This document shows, in pieces, positions 41,809-50,324 of a DNA stretch of 64,000 bases. Made by a program: the position numbers and the translations under genes. The notes beneath the pieces were generated by a model that did no database searches, had not been told where the DNA came from, and worked only from the letters and a program-made list of their open reading frames with translations. How positions within the stretch are numbered: the first letter of the stretch is position 1; each line of letters begins with the position of its first letter. This DNA is from Streptomyces sp. NBC_00223 (GTDB lineage: Bacteria; Actinomycetota; Actinomycetes; Streptomycetales; Streptomycetaceae): positions 4,139,501 through 4,203,500 of the forward strand of contig NZ_CP108109.1 of NCBI RefSeq assembly GCF_036199905.1. The letters are read 5' to 3'.

Positions 41809-43187
41809 TGGGTACGCACCACCTGGGTCGCTTCGGCGTCGGGGGAGGGGGCGGGGCTGGGGGCCGGCCGCCTGGCGGTGTCGCTGATCCGCAGCAGGAT
41901 CGCGACCAGCGCCCAGTTGGCGATGACCGAGGAGCCGCCCTGGGCCAGGAACGGCATGGTCATACCGGTCAGCGGAATGAGCCCGGTGACGCCGCCCGCG
42001 ACGACGAAGACCTGGAGCGCGAAGGCGCCGGACAGACCGATGGCGAGCAGCTTGCCGAAGGGGTCACGGGCGGCCAGCGCGGTACGTATGCCGCGCTCGA
42101 TGAGCAACGCGTAGAGCAGCAGGATGGCCATCAGTCCGGCCAGGCCCAGTTCCTCGCCGACGGTGGCCAGGATGTAGTCGCTCTTGGGTGCGATGCCGCC
42201 GATCAGCCGGGAGTAGCCCTGGCCGAGGCCGGAGCCGAAGAGGCCGCCGGAGCCGAAGGCGTACATCGCCTGGGCGGTCTCGGTGACGTCGCCGTGCTGG
42301 AGGGCCAGCGGGTGCAGCCAGTTCTGGACGCGGACCTGCACATGCGACTCGTAGGAGGCGACGGCGACCGCTCCGGCCGAGCTGAGCAGCAGGCCGAAGA
42401 CGATCCAGCTGGTCCGCTCGGTGGCGACGTACAGCATGATCACGAAGAGGCCGAAGAAGAGCAGCGAGGTGCCCAGGTCGGTCTCGAAGACCAGGATCAG
42501 CAGGCTCATGGCCCAGATGACCAGGATCGGACCGAGGTCGCGGCCGCGCGGCAGGTACAGACCCATGAAGCGGCGGCTGGCCAGCGCGAGGGCGTCCCGC
42601 TTGACCATCAGATAGCCCGCGAAGAAGACCGTGATGATGATCTTCGCGAACTCTCCCGGCTGGAGCGAACCGACTCCGGGGATGGTGATCCAGATCCGGG
42701 CGCCGTAGACCGCGGGGAAGAAGATCGGGAGCACCAGCAGGATCAGCGCGGCGAACATCGAGATGTACGTGTAGCGCTGGAGGATGCGGTGGTCCTTGAG
42801 GAAGACCAGCACGCAGACGAACAGGGCGACGCCGAGGGTGGACCACATCAGCTGGTTGGGCGCCATGGCCCTGCCCAGCCGGGGCTCCTGGTCGAGCCGC
42901 CAGATCAGCACCAGGCCGAGGCCGTTGAGCAGAGTGGCGATCGGCAGCATCAGCGGGTCGGAGTACGGGGCGAACTTGCGGACCAGCAGATGGGCGACGC
43001 CGGCGAGCAGACCGAGCCCGAGACCGTAGCCGAGCAGCCCGGCGGGCACCGCGTCGTTCTTGGCGAGCCCGACATTGGCGTACGCGAACACCGGGATGGC
43101 CACGGCGAAGACGAGCAGGGCCAGCTCGGTGTTGCGTCGGTTGGGCGCGCCGATCGACGTGATGGTGGTGGTGTTGCTGGCGCTCAT
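41805..43187 (-). CDS. rodA: SEDS-family glycosyltransferase RodA/FtsW
   Basis: A 460-residue protein from ATG 43187. There are twelve membrane helices. Family markers are SLQPGEFAKIIITVFFAGYL (conserved Pro-Gly-Glu), VIWAMSLLILVFETDLGTS and the late stretch GVTGLIPLTGMTMPFLAQGG. SEDS proteins polymerise lipid II with a class B PBP. Adjacent to pbpA with a 4-bp overlap, so the pair is probably made in fixed ratio. Confidence 0.95.
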   Translation of the reverse strand: MSASNTTTITSIGAPNRRNTELALLVFAVAIPVFAYANVGLAKNDAVPAGLLGYGLGLGLLAGVAHLLVRKFAPYSDPLMLPIATLLNGLGLVLIWRLDQEPRLGRAMAPNQLMWSTLGVALFVCVLVFLKDHRILQRYTYISMFAALILLVLPIFFPAVYGARIWITIPGVGSLQPGEFAKIIITVFFAGYLMVKRDALALASRRFMGLYLPRGRDLGPILVIWAMSLLILVFETDLGTSLLFFGLFVIMLYVATERTSWIVFGLLLSSAGAVAVASYESHVQVRVQNWLHPLALQHGDVTETAQAMYAFGSGGLFGSGLGQGYSRLIGGIAPKSDYILATVGEELGLAGLMAILLLYALLIERGIRTALAARDPFGKLLAIGLSGAFALQVFVVAGGVTGLIPLTGMTMPFLAQGGSSVIANWALVAILLRISDTARRPAPSPAPSPDAEATQVVRTQ

Positions 43188-43218
43188 GACGAGCCGGCTC
43201 CTCCTGCTGGTCCCCGTG

Positions 43219-44733
43219 CTATTGCTGGCCTGAACCGCACTGCTGGGCCAGCTTCTTCTCGTCGGGCGTCAGGGACGGGGTCGGGGCGGTCGTCGGGGTG
43301 TCGCTCGTGGTGCTCTTCTTCGCGCCGGGCTTGGCGCCCGCCGAGCCCGTGGCGGCGCCCGCGCCGACCTGGTCCTCGGCAGCCTTGGTGGCGTCCTTGG
43401 CCTTGTCGGTGACGGTCTTGGAGTCGGCGACCTTCTGGCAGACACCGGCCTGCTGGGCCAGCTCGTCGGCCTTGTCGTCGGCCTGGCCGAGACTGCCGAC
43501 GGCGATGGTGTCCTCGACCTGCTTGCGCTGATAGGCCGGGAGGTACTTGAGCTTGACGTCGGTGCGGTCGTTGTGGACCTTCGACAGGTTGATCCAGGCG
43601 AGCTTCTGGTCGATGCCCTGGTAGACGGCGACATGGTCGCCCTTGGCGCCGACGTAGTACTGCGTCTGGGTCCAGGCGTACGCGCCGTACAGGCCGCCGC
43701 CGATCACCGCGATCACGGCCACGGTGATCAGGCTCCGCCTGAGCCAGGCGCGCTTGCCGGGCTTGTCGAAGTCGGAGTCGTCATAGGCGCCGAAGGAGCC
43801 GAGCGGGCCGCCGCCGGGGACCGGCTCGCCGCTGCCGGGCGGGCCGAAGGCGCCGGGCGGGCCGGCCTGGTGCGGGGTGCGGCCGAGTTCGGAGGCGCGG
43901 CCGGCGGGGGTCTGGAGGTGGCGCGGGTCGCTCAGCGGCAGCTGGGTCTCGGCGACGGCGCCGACCACGACCGGGGTGTCGTTGAGCTGCGCGGCCAGCG
44001 TGTCGCCGTCGTCGGTGTCGAGGACATCGGCGACGATGCAGGTGATGTTGTCCGGGCCGCCGCCGCGCAGGGCGAGCTGGATCAGCTCCTGCACGGTCTC
44101 GTGCGGCGCCTGGTAGCCGGCGAGGGTGTCCTCCAGCGTCTGGTGGCTCACGACGCCGGACAGGCCGTCGGAGCAGATCAGATAGCGGTCGCCGACCCGG
44201 ACCTCGCGGATCGACAGATCGGGCTCGACGCGCTCGCCGCTGCCCAGCGCGCGCATCAGCAGGGAGCGCTGCGGGTGGGTGGTCGCCTCTTCCTCGGTGA
44301 TCCGGCCCTCGTCGACGAGCCGCTGCACCCAGGTGTGGTCCTGGGTGATCTGGGTCAGCACACCGTCGCGCAGCAGATAGGCGCGGGAGTCGCCGACGTG
44401 GACCAGACCGAGCCGCTGCCCGGTCCACAGCAGGGCGGTCAGGGTGGTGCCCATGCCCTCCAGCTGCGGGTCCTCCTGGACCATGTGCAGCAACTGGTCA
44501 TTGGCGCGCTGCACGGCCGTGCCCAGCGAGGTGAGGATGTCGGAGCCGGGAATGTCGTCGTCGAGCGTGACGATGGTGGAGATCACCTCGGAGGAGGCGA
44601 CCTCACCGGCGGCCTGGCCGCCCATGCCGTCGGCGATCGCGAGCAGACGGGGGCCGGCGTAGCCGGAGTCCTCGTTCCCCTCGCGGATCATGCCCTTGTG
44701 CGAACCGGCGGCGAAACGCAGGCTCAGAGACAT
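43219..44733 (-). CDS. pstP: PP2C-type Ser/Thr phosphatase PstP
   Basis: A 504-residue protein from ATG 44733 with GGGGGAGG upstream. The phosphatase domain (1-235) has metal-binding Asp in GNEDSGYAG, LLAIADGMGG, GDSRAYLLRDG, ICSDGLSGVV and GGGPDNITCIV. A Pro/Gly linker, one membrane helix (SLITVAVIAVIGGGLYGAYA) and an extracellular domain ending in a Thr/Pro/Ala-rich tail follow. It reverses phosphorylation by PknB and partners. Conserved operon position. Confidence 0.95.
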   Translation of the reverse strand: MSLSLRFAAGSHKGMIREGNEDSGYAGPRLLAIADGMGGQAAGEVASSEVISTIVTLDDDIPGSDILTSLGTAVQRANDQLLHMVQEDPQLEGMGTTLTALLWTGQRLGLVHVGDSRAYLLRDGVLTQITQDHTWVQRLVDEGRITEEEATTHPQRSLLMRALGSGERVEPDLSIREVRVGDRYLICSDGLSGVVSHQTLEDTLAGYQAPHETVQELIQLALRGGGPDNITCIVADVLDTDDGDTLAAQLNDTPVVVGAVAETQLPLSDPRHLQTPAGRASELGRTPHQAGPPGAFGPPGSGEPVPGGGPLGSFGAYDDSDFDKPGKRAWLRRSLITVAVIAVIGGGLYGAYAWTQTQYYVGAKGDHVAVYQGIDQKLAWINLSKVHNDRTDVKLKYLPAYQRKQVEDTIAVGSLGQADDKADELAQQAGVCQKVADSKTVTDKAKDATKAAEDQVGAGAATGSAGAKPGAKKSTTSDTPTTAPTPSLTPDEKKLAQQCGSGQQ

Positions 44734-44820
44734 GCGTACCTCCCCCGTCGGCTCCGGGTACATCCGCACGCTGCCCACCCTCTCGCTCGCGCGTCGTGGC
44801 TCCGCTGCCCCATTGTGCGA

Positions 44821-45339
44821 CTACTTCCGCAGCTCGATGACGGTCTTGCCGATGCGGATCGGCGCACCCAACGGGACCGGCGTGGGCGTGGTCAGCCGGT
44901 TCCGGTCCAGATAGGTGCCGTTCGTGGACCCCAGGTCCTCGACGATCCACTGTCCGTCGCGGTCCGGGTAGATCCTGGCATGCCTGCTGGACGCGTAGTC
45001 GTCGTCGAGCACAATCGTCGAGTCGTGTGCGCGGCCCAGGGTGATGGTCTGGCCCTGGAGCGCCACGGTGGTGCCGGCCAGCGAGCCCTCGGCGACCACC
45101 AGTTTGGTGGGGGCACCGCGGCGCTGGCGGTTGTTCTGCGGCTGCTGGCGGGCGGCCGGCGGTGCCTGCTGCTGCCGCTGCTGCGGCGGACGTGAGCGGT
45201 CGTCCCCGCGGCGCGCGCCGCGCTGGGTCACCCGGGTTCCGAACAGGTCGCTGCGGATGACCTGTACTGCGACGATCACGAACAGCCACAGCACGGCGAG
45301 GAAACCCAACCGCATGACCGTCAGGGTCAGCTCTGACAT
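44821..45339 (-). CDS. fhaB: FHA-domain protein FhaB (FipA-type)
   Basis: A 172-residue protein from ATG 45339. One membrane helix (LGFLAVLWLFVIVAVQVIRS) at the N-terminus, a Gln/Arg/Pro-rich linker, then an FHA domain: ITLGRAHDSTIVLDDDYASS, RHARIY, LGSTNGTYLD. It binds phosphothreonine on PknB targets and links kinase signalling to division. It lies 10 bp behind fhaA. Confidence 0.95.
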   Translation of the reverse strand: MSELTLTVMRLGFLAVLWLFVIVAVQVIRSDLFGTRVTQRGARRGDDRSRPPQQRQQQAPPAARQQPQNNRQRRGAPTKLVVAEGSLAGTTVALQGQTITLGRAHDSTIVLDDDYASSRHARIYPDRDGQWIVEDLGSTNGTYLDRNRLTTPTPVPLGAPIRIGKTVIELRK

Positions 45340-45349
45340 TGCCCCCGCT

Positions 45350-46252
45350 TCACCCTTCGGCTTGCCGGTACACGATGGTGGTGCTCCCCACGACAATGCG
45401 GGAGCCGTCGCGGAGCGTAGCGCGCTGGGTGTGCTGTCCGTCCACCACGATGCCGTTTGTTGATCCGAGGTCCTGGACCACGGAGGGCGTACCGACCCGG
45501 ATCTCGCAGTGCCGGCGCGATACGCCGGGGTCGTCGACCCGTACATCGGCCTCGGTGGAACGGCCGAGCACGAGGGTCGCGCGCGAGATCTGGTGGCGGG
45601 TGCCGTTGATTTCGATCCACCGGCGGGCGTTCGCCGCGGGGGAGCCCGCAGGGACGCCGGTGCCGGGCAGCCGGGTCACCGGCGCCGGGCCGGAGCGGGG
45701 TCCCGCCCCGGGGGGCGGGCCCGCCGGGATCGGCGGCGGGGCCGCGGGGCGCTGCGGAGCGGCGGGTCCCGGCTGCTGGGGCTGCGGGTAGCCCGGACGC
45801 GCCTGCTGGGCCGGGGGGCCCTGCTGGTGCGAGGGCTGCGGCTGGCCGGGGTGGCCCGGCTGCGCGTGCTGGGACTCGCTGGAGGCCAGGGTGCGGCTGC
45901 GGACCCGGTACAGACCGGTGTCGAGGTCGGCGGCCCGCTCCAGATGGACCTTGACGGTGCCCATGAAGGTGTAGCGCTGCTGCTTGGCGTAGTCCCTGAC
46001 CATGCCGGCCAGTTCGTCGCCGAGCTGCACCGAGTACGGGCTCAGCCGCTCGTAGTCCGGGGCGCTCAGCTCGACGATGAAGTCGTTCGGCACCACGGTG
46101 CGGTCCCGGTTCCAGATCGTCGCGTTGTTGTCGCACTCGCGCTGGAGCGCGCCGGCGATCTCGACGGGCTGGACCTCGCTCTTGAACACCTTGGCGAAGG
46201 TGCCGTTCACCAGGCCTTCCAGCCGCTGCTCAAAGCGCTTCAGTACACCCAC
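45350..46252 (-). CDS. fhaA: FHA-domain protein FhaA (DUF3662-FHA)
   Basis: A 300-residue protein from GTG/ATG-type start at 46252. The DUF3662 head covers residues 1-120 (VLKRFEQRLEGLVNGTFAKV, VEIAGALQRECDNN). A Pro/Gln-rich linker and a C-terminal FHA domain (LVLGRSTEADVRVDDPGVSR, RHCEI, DLGSTNGIVVDG) follow. In mycobacteria FhaA binds PknB and the flippase pseudokinase MviN to control wall synthesis. It is first in the operon; the promoter should lie in 46253-46330. Confidence 0.95.
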   Translation of the reverse strand: MGVLKRFEQRLEGLVNGTFAKVFKSEVQPVEIAGALQRECDNNATIWNRDRTVVPNDFIVELSAPDYERLSPYSVQLGDELAGMVRDYAKQQRYTFMGTVKVHLERAADLDTGLYRVRSRTLASSESQHAQPGHPGQPQPSHQQGPPAQQARPGYPQPQQPGPAAPQRPAAPPPIPAGPPPGAGPRSGPAPVTRLPGTGVPAGSPAANARRWIEINGTRHQISRATLVLGRSTEADVRVDDPGVSRRHCEIRVGTPSVVQDLGSTNGIVVDGQHTQRATLRDGSRIVVGSTTIVYRQAEG

Positions 46253-46660
46253 CGGGCACCTCCCTCCTCGGGGCCTTCCTTACGAGTCATTTCCGAAACT
46301 GCTCACTGATCGTATCCACGCGTGGGAAAAAGAGCTGGTTCCCCGATCTTGCTGGACAGGGCAGTGTCAACCCTCACACCGCGCCGCGCCTGCCCATCCC
46401 CTGCCCACTGCGATGGTAGATGCGGTGTCTGTCCCTCGTTCCCCATTCACCGGTCCCCAGTCCAGTGTCCCCAGTGTCCCGCACCGCCACGCCCGCTCCG
46501 TTCCGCCTCCCCCGGGGTGCTCCCACCATGCCCGCCCCGCGCCGAAACGGATGTGATTCCACTCCTGGCACCGTGCTAATCTTCTGCATGTCGGGAGGCG
46601 ATCCCACACCATCGGAACCGGCCGGTTCCCGGTGTGAGAGGTTCGAGCGACAACACCCAT
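46253..46660. promoter_or_regulatory. Intergenic region: fhaA operon promoter and tRNA-Leu leader
   Basis: About 400 bp without a gene. The part next to fhaA is less GC-rich (ACGAGTCATTTCCGAAACTG and onward) and probably carries the promoter of the fhaA-pknB operon. The 46550-46600 stretch before the tRNA has GTGCTAATCTTC, which could contain a -10 box (TAATCT) for the tRNA gene. Confidence 0.5.
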
Positions 46661-46744
46661 GCGCGGGTGGCGGAATAGGCAGACGCGCTGGATTCAGGTT
46701 CCAGTGCCCGAAAGGGCGTGGGGGTTCAACTCCCCCCTCGCGCA
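46661..46744 (+). tRNA. tRNA-Leu (CAG)
   Basis: The acceptor GCGCGGG pairs with CTCGCGC, with discriminator A at 46744. The D-arm is GGCGGAATAGGCAGACGC, the anticodon loop TTCAGGT with anticodon CAG, there is a long type II variable arm (TGCCCGAAAGGGCGT), and the T-arm is GGGGGTTCAACTCCCCC. The long variable arm and discriminator A indicate Leu. No encoded CCA. A strong hairpin follows. Confidence 0.93.
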
Positions 46745-46754
46745 CAGTGATCAG

Positions 46755-46789
46755 GACCCCTGTCCCGGGGAAACCCGGGGCGGGGGTTT
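46755..46789 (+). terminator. Terminator after tRNA-Leu
   Basis: ACCCCTGTCCCGG and CCGGGGCGGGGGT form a near-perfect GC-rich stem with an AAA-containing loop, followed by TTT. Confidence 0.8.
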
Positions 46790-46841
46790 CTGCGTTCACG
46801 GGGGTCGGCCGACGGGTTGTGACGGGCCGTTGTTTTCTTGG

Positions 46842-46880
46842 TGACAGGTCAAAAGTAGAAGGTCTCCTGTTGACCTGTCA
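46842..46880. promoter_or_regulatory. PadR operator: inverted repeat TGACAGGTCAA / TTGACCTGTCA
   Basis: Perfect 11-bp arms at 46842-46852 and 46870-46880 with a 17-bp spacer. After each arm a near-repeat occurs (AAAAGTAGAAGGT and AAGAGTGGAAGGT). It sits directly before the padR start, so autoregulation is likely. Confidence 0.75.
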
Positions 46881-46895
46881 AGAGTGGAAGGTAAG

Positions 46896-47432
46896 ATGTC
46901 TTCCATGAGCCTTCGCCACGCGGTCCTGGGGCTGCTCGCCGAGCGTCCGGCCAGCGGCTACGACCTGATGAAGCTGTTCGAGACGTCGCTCGCCAACGCC
47001 TGGCCGGCCACGCAGAGCCAGGTCTACGGCGAGCTGGGCAAGCTGGCCGCGTCGGGTCTGCTCACGGTGTCCGCGGAGGGTCCGCGCGGGCGCAAGGAGT
47101 ACGCCATCACCGACGAGGGCCTGGCCGAGCTGCGGCACTGGCTGACCGGGACCGAGCCCGAGCGGACCCGCCGCAGCGAGATGCTGCTGCGGGTGTTCTT
47201 CCTCGGCGTTCTCACTCCGGTGGAGGCCACCGCGTATCTCGGTCTTGAGGCGTCCCGGGCCGCCGCGGAGCACACCGCGCTCCAGGACCTGGAGGGGACC
47301 GTGGACTGGGGGGACGACGACATATCGGTGTACGGGCGCCTCGCCCTGGAGTTCGGTCTGCGTCTGACGGCCATGCGGGAGGAATGGGCGCGCTGGGCGG
47401 TCGGCGAGATCGAGAACCGTCGGGCGGAGTAA
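46896..47432 (+). CDS. PadR-family transcriptional regulator
   Basis: A 178-residue protein from ATG 46896 (ATG 46905 is also possible; GGAAGGTAAG lies upstream). The winged helix is [37 protein letters not shown] and [14 protein letters not shown]. The C-terminal Vir_act_alpha_C part is helical ([35 protein letters not shown]) for dimerisation. PadR proteins repress stress or detoxification genes. A perfect inverted repeat overlaps its promoter. No obvious target gene is adjacent apart from itself; terD lies 230 bp on. Confidence 0.9.
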   Translation: MSSMSLRHAVLGLLAERPASGYDLMKLFETSLANAWPATQSQVYGELGKLAASGLLTVSAEGPRGRKEYAITDEGLAELRHWLTGTEPERTRRSEMLLRVFFLGVLTPVEATAYLGLEASRAAAEHTALQDLEGTVDWGDDDISVYGRLALEFGLRLTAMREEWARWAVGEIENRRAE

Positions 47433-47665
47433 GCGGGGCCGGGACAACTCGCCGCGTCCGCCCTCGGTCTGAGGCGCCGTGGGACGGGTGCGGAACCGGG
47501 ACCGGGACCGTGCGGGAGCCCGGAGCGCCCCGGCGGTCTCCTTGTCGCCCGGCTCAACGGTGGCAGGCGACCGGGAACCGGGGCAGGGTGGTGTCCGTTG
47601 GAGCCATTGGGCAAAGGAATCGTCAAGCGGCGCGGCCCGCGCCGAACCGAGCAGGGAGATCCACC

Positions 47666-48241
47666 ATGGGTGTCAGCCTCTCCAAGGGCGGCAATGTTTC
47701 GCTGACGAAGGAGGCCCCCGGACTCACGGCGGTCACCGTCGGCCTGGGATGGGACGCGCGTACGACCACGGGCGCGGACTTCGACCTCGACGCGAGCGCG
47801 TTGCTGCTCGACACGACGGGCAAGGTCGTCTCGGACAAGCACTTCGTCTTCTTCAACAACCTCAAGAGCCCCGACGGCTCCGTCGAGCACACCGGGGACA
47901 ACCTCACGGGTGAGGGCGAGGGTGACGACGAGTCGATCAAGGTGAACCTGGCCGGTGTGCCCGCCGACGTGGACAAGATCGTCTTCCCGGTCTCGATCTA
48001 CGACGGCGAGACCCGCCAGCAGAGCTTCGGCCAGGTCCGCAACGCGTACATCCGCGTCATCAACCAGGCCGGCGGCGCCGAGATCGCCCGCTACGACCTC
48101 ACCGAGGACGCCTCCACGGAGACCGCCATGGTCTTCGGCGAGCTGTACCGCAACGGGGCGGAGTGGAAGTTCCGGGCCGTCGGCCAGGGCTACGCCTCCG
48201 GCCTGCGCGGCATCGCACAGGACTTCGGCGTCAACCTCTGA
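47666..48241 (+). CDS. terD: TerD-family stress protein
   Basis: A 191-residue protein from ATG 47666 with AGGGAG upstream. It is the full standard length for Ter[40 protein letters not shown], and two Ca-binding acidic loops (DFDLDAS and the later [14 protein letters not shown]). TerD proteins bind calcium and are linked to tellurite, oxidative stress and development in Streptomyces. A hairpin terminator follows. Confidence 0.93.
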   Translation: MGVSLSKGGNVSLTKEAPGLTAVTVGLGWDARTTTGADFDLDASALLLDTTGKVVSDKHFVFFNNLKSPDGSVEHTGDNLTGEGEGDDESIKVNLAGVPADVDKIVFPVSIYDGETRQQSFGQVRNAYIRVINQAGGAEIARYDLTEDASTETAMVFGELYRNGAEWKFRAVGQGYASGLRGIAQDFGVNL

Positions 48242-48272
48242 CGTACGGGGACCCACGGGCCTGACATACGGA

Positions 48273-48309
48273 GCCGCGCTCACCCGGCCGAGGTGCCGGG
48301 GAGCGCGGC
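48273..48309 (+). terminator. Terminator after terD
   Basis: GCCGCGCTC and GAGCGCGGC pair perfectly; the inner CCCGG/CCGGG extends the stem. Confidence 0.75.
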
Positions 48310-48365
48310 GTCGTGTTTCCGGCAGGACGTCACGGGAGGACGTCAGGCGACTTCTTGGGGCGGCG

Positions 48366-49013
48366 TCAGGCGACGAAGCGCTCCGCCAGCGTCTTCGCCT
48401 TCAGGACCACGTCCTCCTGCGCCTGCGCCCGGGAGGCGTCCGCCAGGTCGACCAGCTCGGCCATCTCCGGCTTGCTCCTGGCGAGCGTCAGTTCGGGGAT
48501 GACGAAGTCCACCTCCAGGCCGAGCATCGCGGTGAGCACCTTCTCCAGGTAGGTCGCCACGAACTCGAAGCTCTCGCGGGGCGTTCCCGGCCCGTAGCCG
48601 CCGCCGCGCGCGGCGATCACCGTGGTGGGCGTCCCGGCCGCCGACGGCGCCGGGCCCCCGGTCCGTCCGGCGATGATCACCTGGTCCAGCCACGCCTTGA
48701 GCGCGGACGGGATCGTGAAGTTGTACATCGGGGTGCCGATCACTATCGCGTCGGCCCGTTCCAGTTCCTCGGCGAGTTCCGCCCGCAGCGCGGCCGCTTC
48801 CGCCTGCCCGGGTGTGCGCGCCTCGGCCGGGGTGGCGGCACCGATGATTCCGTCGGCGGTCAGATGCGGCAGCGGGTTCTTCGCGAGATCGCGGTAGACG
48901 ACCGTGCCGTCCGGGTGCCGGCTCTCCCACTCCCTGCGGAAGGTGGCGGTGAGCTCACGGGAGACCGAGGGCTCGTGGAAGGCGGAGGAATCGATGTGCA
49001 GCAGCGTGGCCAT
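48366..49013 (-). CDS. azoR: FMN-dependent NADH azoreductase
   Basis: A 215-residue protein from ATG 49013. Flavodoxin-like fold: LLHIDSSAFHEPSVSRELTA (phosphate loop), TPMYNFTIPSALKAWLDQVI (the AzoR signature PMYNF..P..LK.W.D) and ARGGGYGPGTPRESFEF. It reduces azo dyes or quinones with NADH. It is divergent from an HxlR regulator gene with 149 bp between, so HxlR probably represses it in response to electrophiles or quinones. Confidence 0.9.
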   Translation of the reverse strand: MATLLHIDSSAFHEPSVSRELTATFRREWESRHPDGTVVYRDLAKNPLPHLTADGIIGAATPAEARTPGQAEAAALRAELAEELERADAIVIGTPMYNFTIPSALKAWLDQVIIAGRTGGPAPSAAGTPTTVIAARGGGYGPGTPRESFEFVATYLEKVLTAMLGLEVDFVIPELTLARSKPEMAELVDLADASRAQAQEDVVLKAKTLAERFVA

Positions 49014-49113
49014 GGGGAAGCCTCATTCGGGTAGCTCGGAATGTGCGCGTCGCCGCGTCGGCGTGGTGCACGCCCACGGCTGCGCAAGTTCGTACGTAGC
49101 TATTGATAACACA

Positions 49114-49154
49114 GGAGCTTACTTTTTTGCAGCTCCATCTTACGGCGGAGTAAG
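49114..49154. promoter_or_regulatory. Candidate HxlR operators in the azoR/hxlR divergent promoter
   Basis: Two short inverted repeats lie next to each other in an AT-rich stretch: GGAGCT/AGCTCC (49114-49119, 49131-49136) and CTTAC/GTAAG (49139-49143, 49150-49154). The second pair reaches the hxlR start region. Confidence 0.45.
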
Positions 49155-49162
49155 GTGAGCAG

Positions 49163-49585
49163 ATGGAACGGGGACGGCAAGTTGAGGCACGCACGCCCTG
49201 TGTCGGAGTCGATGTGGCCTTGACCAGGGTCTTCGAGCTGTTCGGCAAGCGGTGGACCGGGCTGATCGTGGCGGTCCTCACACAGCGGCCCGCCTACTTC
49301 GCCGAGTTGCGCCGGGCCATCCCCAAGATCAGTGAGCGCATGCTCTCCGACCGGCTGTCCGAACTCGTCGACGCCGGTCTTGTCGTCCGTGAGGTCGACC
49401 ACGGTCCGCCGCTGCGGGTCAGTTACGGGCTCACGGAAGCCGGCCAGGCCATCCGCCCGGCGCTCCACGAGCTGGGGAAGTGGGCGCAGACCTATCTGCC
49501 CGAGGGCAGCCCGTGCACCGAGCCCGACCCCGACGCCGCGGCGGTCGTGGGCCTGCGGCCCGGGGAGTGTGGCGAAAGCGCCTGA
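49163..49585 (+). CDS. HxlR-family transcriptional regulator
   Basis: A 140-residue protein from ATG 49163 with AAGGTGAG upstream. HxlR hallmarks: a Cys in the N-terminal TPCVGVDVALTRVFELFGKR, WTGLIVAVLTQRPAYFAELR, KISERMLSDRLSELVDAGLV as recognition helix and REVDHGPPLRVSYGLTEAG as wing. The N-terminal Cys often senses quinones or aldehydes by redox change. Divergent from the azoreductase gene, its probable target. Confidence 0.92.
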   Translation: MERGRQVEARTPCVGVDVALTRVFELFGKRWTGLIVAVLTQRPAYFAELRRAIPKISERMLSDRLSELVDAGLVVREVDHGPPLRVSYGLTEAGQAIRPALHELGKWAQTYLPEGSPCTEPDPDAAAVVGLRPGECGESA

Positions 49586-49734
49586 CGGCTGCGCGGGCGG
49601 TTTGCGCGGTCCGCATACGCCGCACCGGCCGGGCCGCCACGTCAGCCGGGCCGGTATCCCGTGCCGCTCCCCTTTATGACCACCGGCGGGTAAGCCCCCG
49701 CCGCCAGGATCGGGCCCCTTACGGGATGGGCCGC

Positions 49735-50265
49735 TTACGGATGGGCCGCCGCGTCCGCGTTGTAGCGCACCAGGTAGTCCGCGAACCGTGCCAGGTCGGC
49801 CGGATCCCACTCCGCCAGCCGCTCCTTGAACGACTCCTGCCGCCGTACCCGGGCCGCCGCCAGGATCTCGATCCCCCGGGGTGCCAGGTGCAGTACCTGC
49901 ACCCGGTGGTCGGCCGGGTCGACCCGCCGCTCGATGAAGCCGAGCCGCTCCAGCGCCGCCACCTGCCGGCTCACCGTGGACTTGTCCAGCAGATAGTGCG
50001 CGGCCAGATCGGTCGCCCGGCACCCCTGCTGCTCCTCCAGGTGCGAAAGGATCGTGTACGCGACGAGGGAGAGCTCCGGGTGCATCCGCGCCGCGGTGGC
50101 CCGCGCCCGGCGTGCGAAGGCGGTCAGCTCGCGCTGAATGGTCTCCAGCGAGGGCCCGGTGGACGGTTCGGCTGCCGCCTCGGTGGACGGTTCGCCCGCC
50201 GAACCGGCGGGCGGCTCGGCGGGCGAACCCCCGTACGGTTCCTGTGACGTCTCGGTTGCGGACAT
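49735..50265 (-). CDS. MarR-family transcriptional regulator
   Basis: A 176-residue protein from ATG 50265 with GAGGAG upstream. The first 40 residues are a Glu/Pro/Ala-rich leader (EPYGGSPAEPPAGSAGEPS). Then the MarR fold: ELSLVAYTILSHLEEQQGCR, LAAHYLLDKSTVSRQVAALE, RRVDPADHRVQVLHLAPRG. It lies 59 bp after the start-proximal end of the phosphatase gene and in the same direction, but has its own ribosome site; the target is unknown. Confidence 0.9.
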   Translation of the reverse strand: MSATETSQEPYGGSPAEPPAGSAGEPSTEAAAEPSTGPSLETIQRELTAFARRARATAARMHPELSLVAYTILSHLEEQQGCRATDLAAHYLLDKSTVSRQVAALERLGFIERRVDPADHRVQVLHLAPRGIEILAAARVRRQESFKERLAEWDPADLARFADYLVRYNADAAAHP

Positions 50266-50324
50266 CGCGGCTGCTCCTCGACCTTCCCTGACCTCTGCGC
50301 AACATGTTGCAGAATGCAACAATA

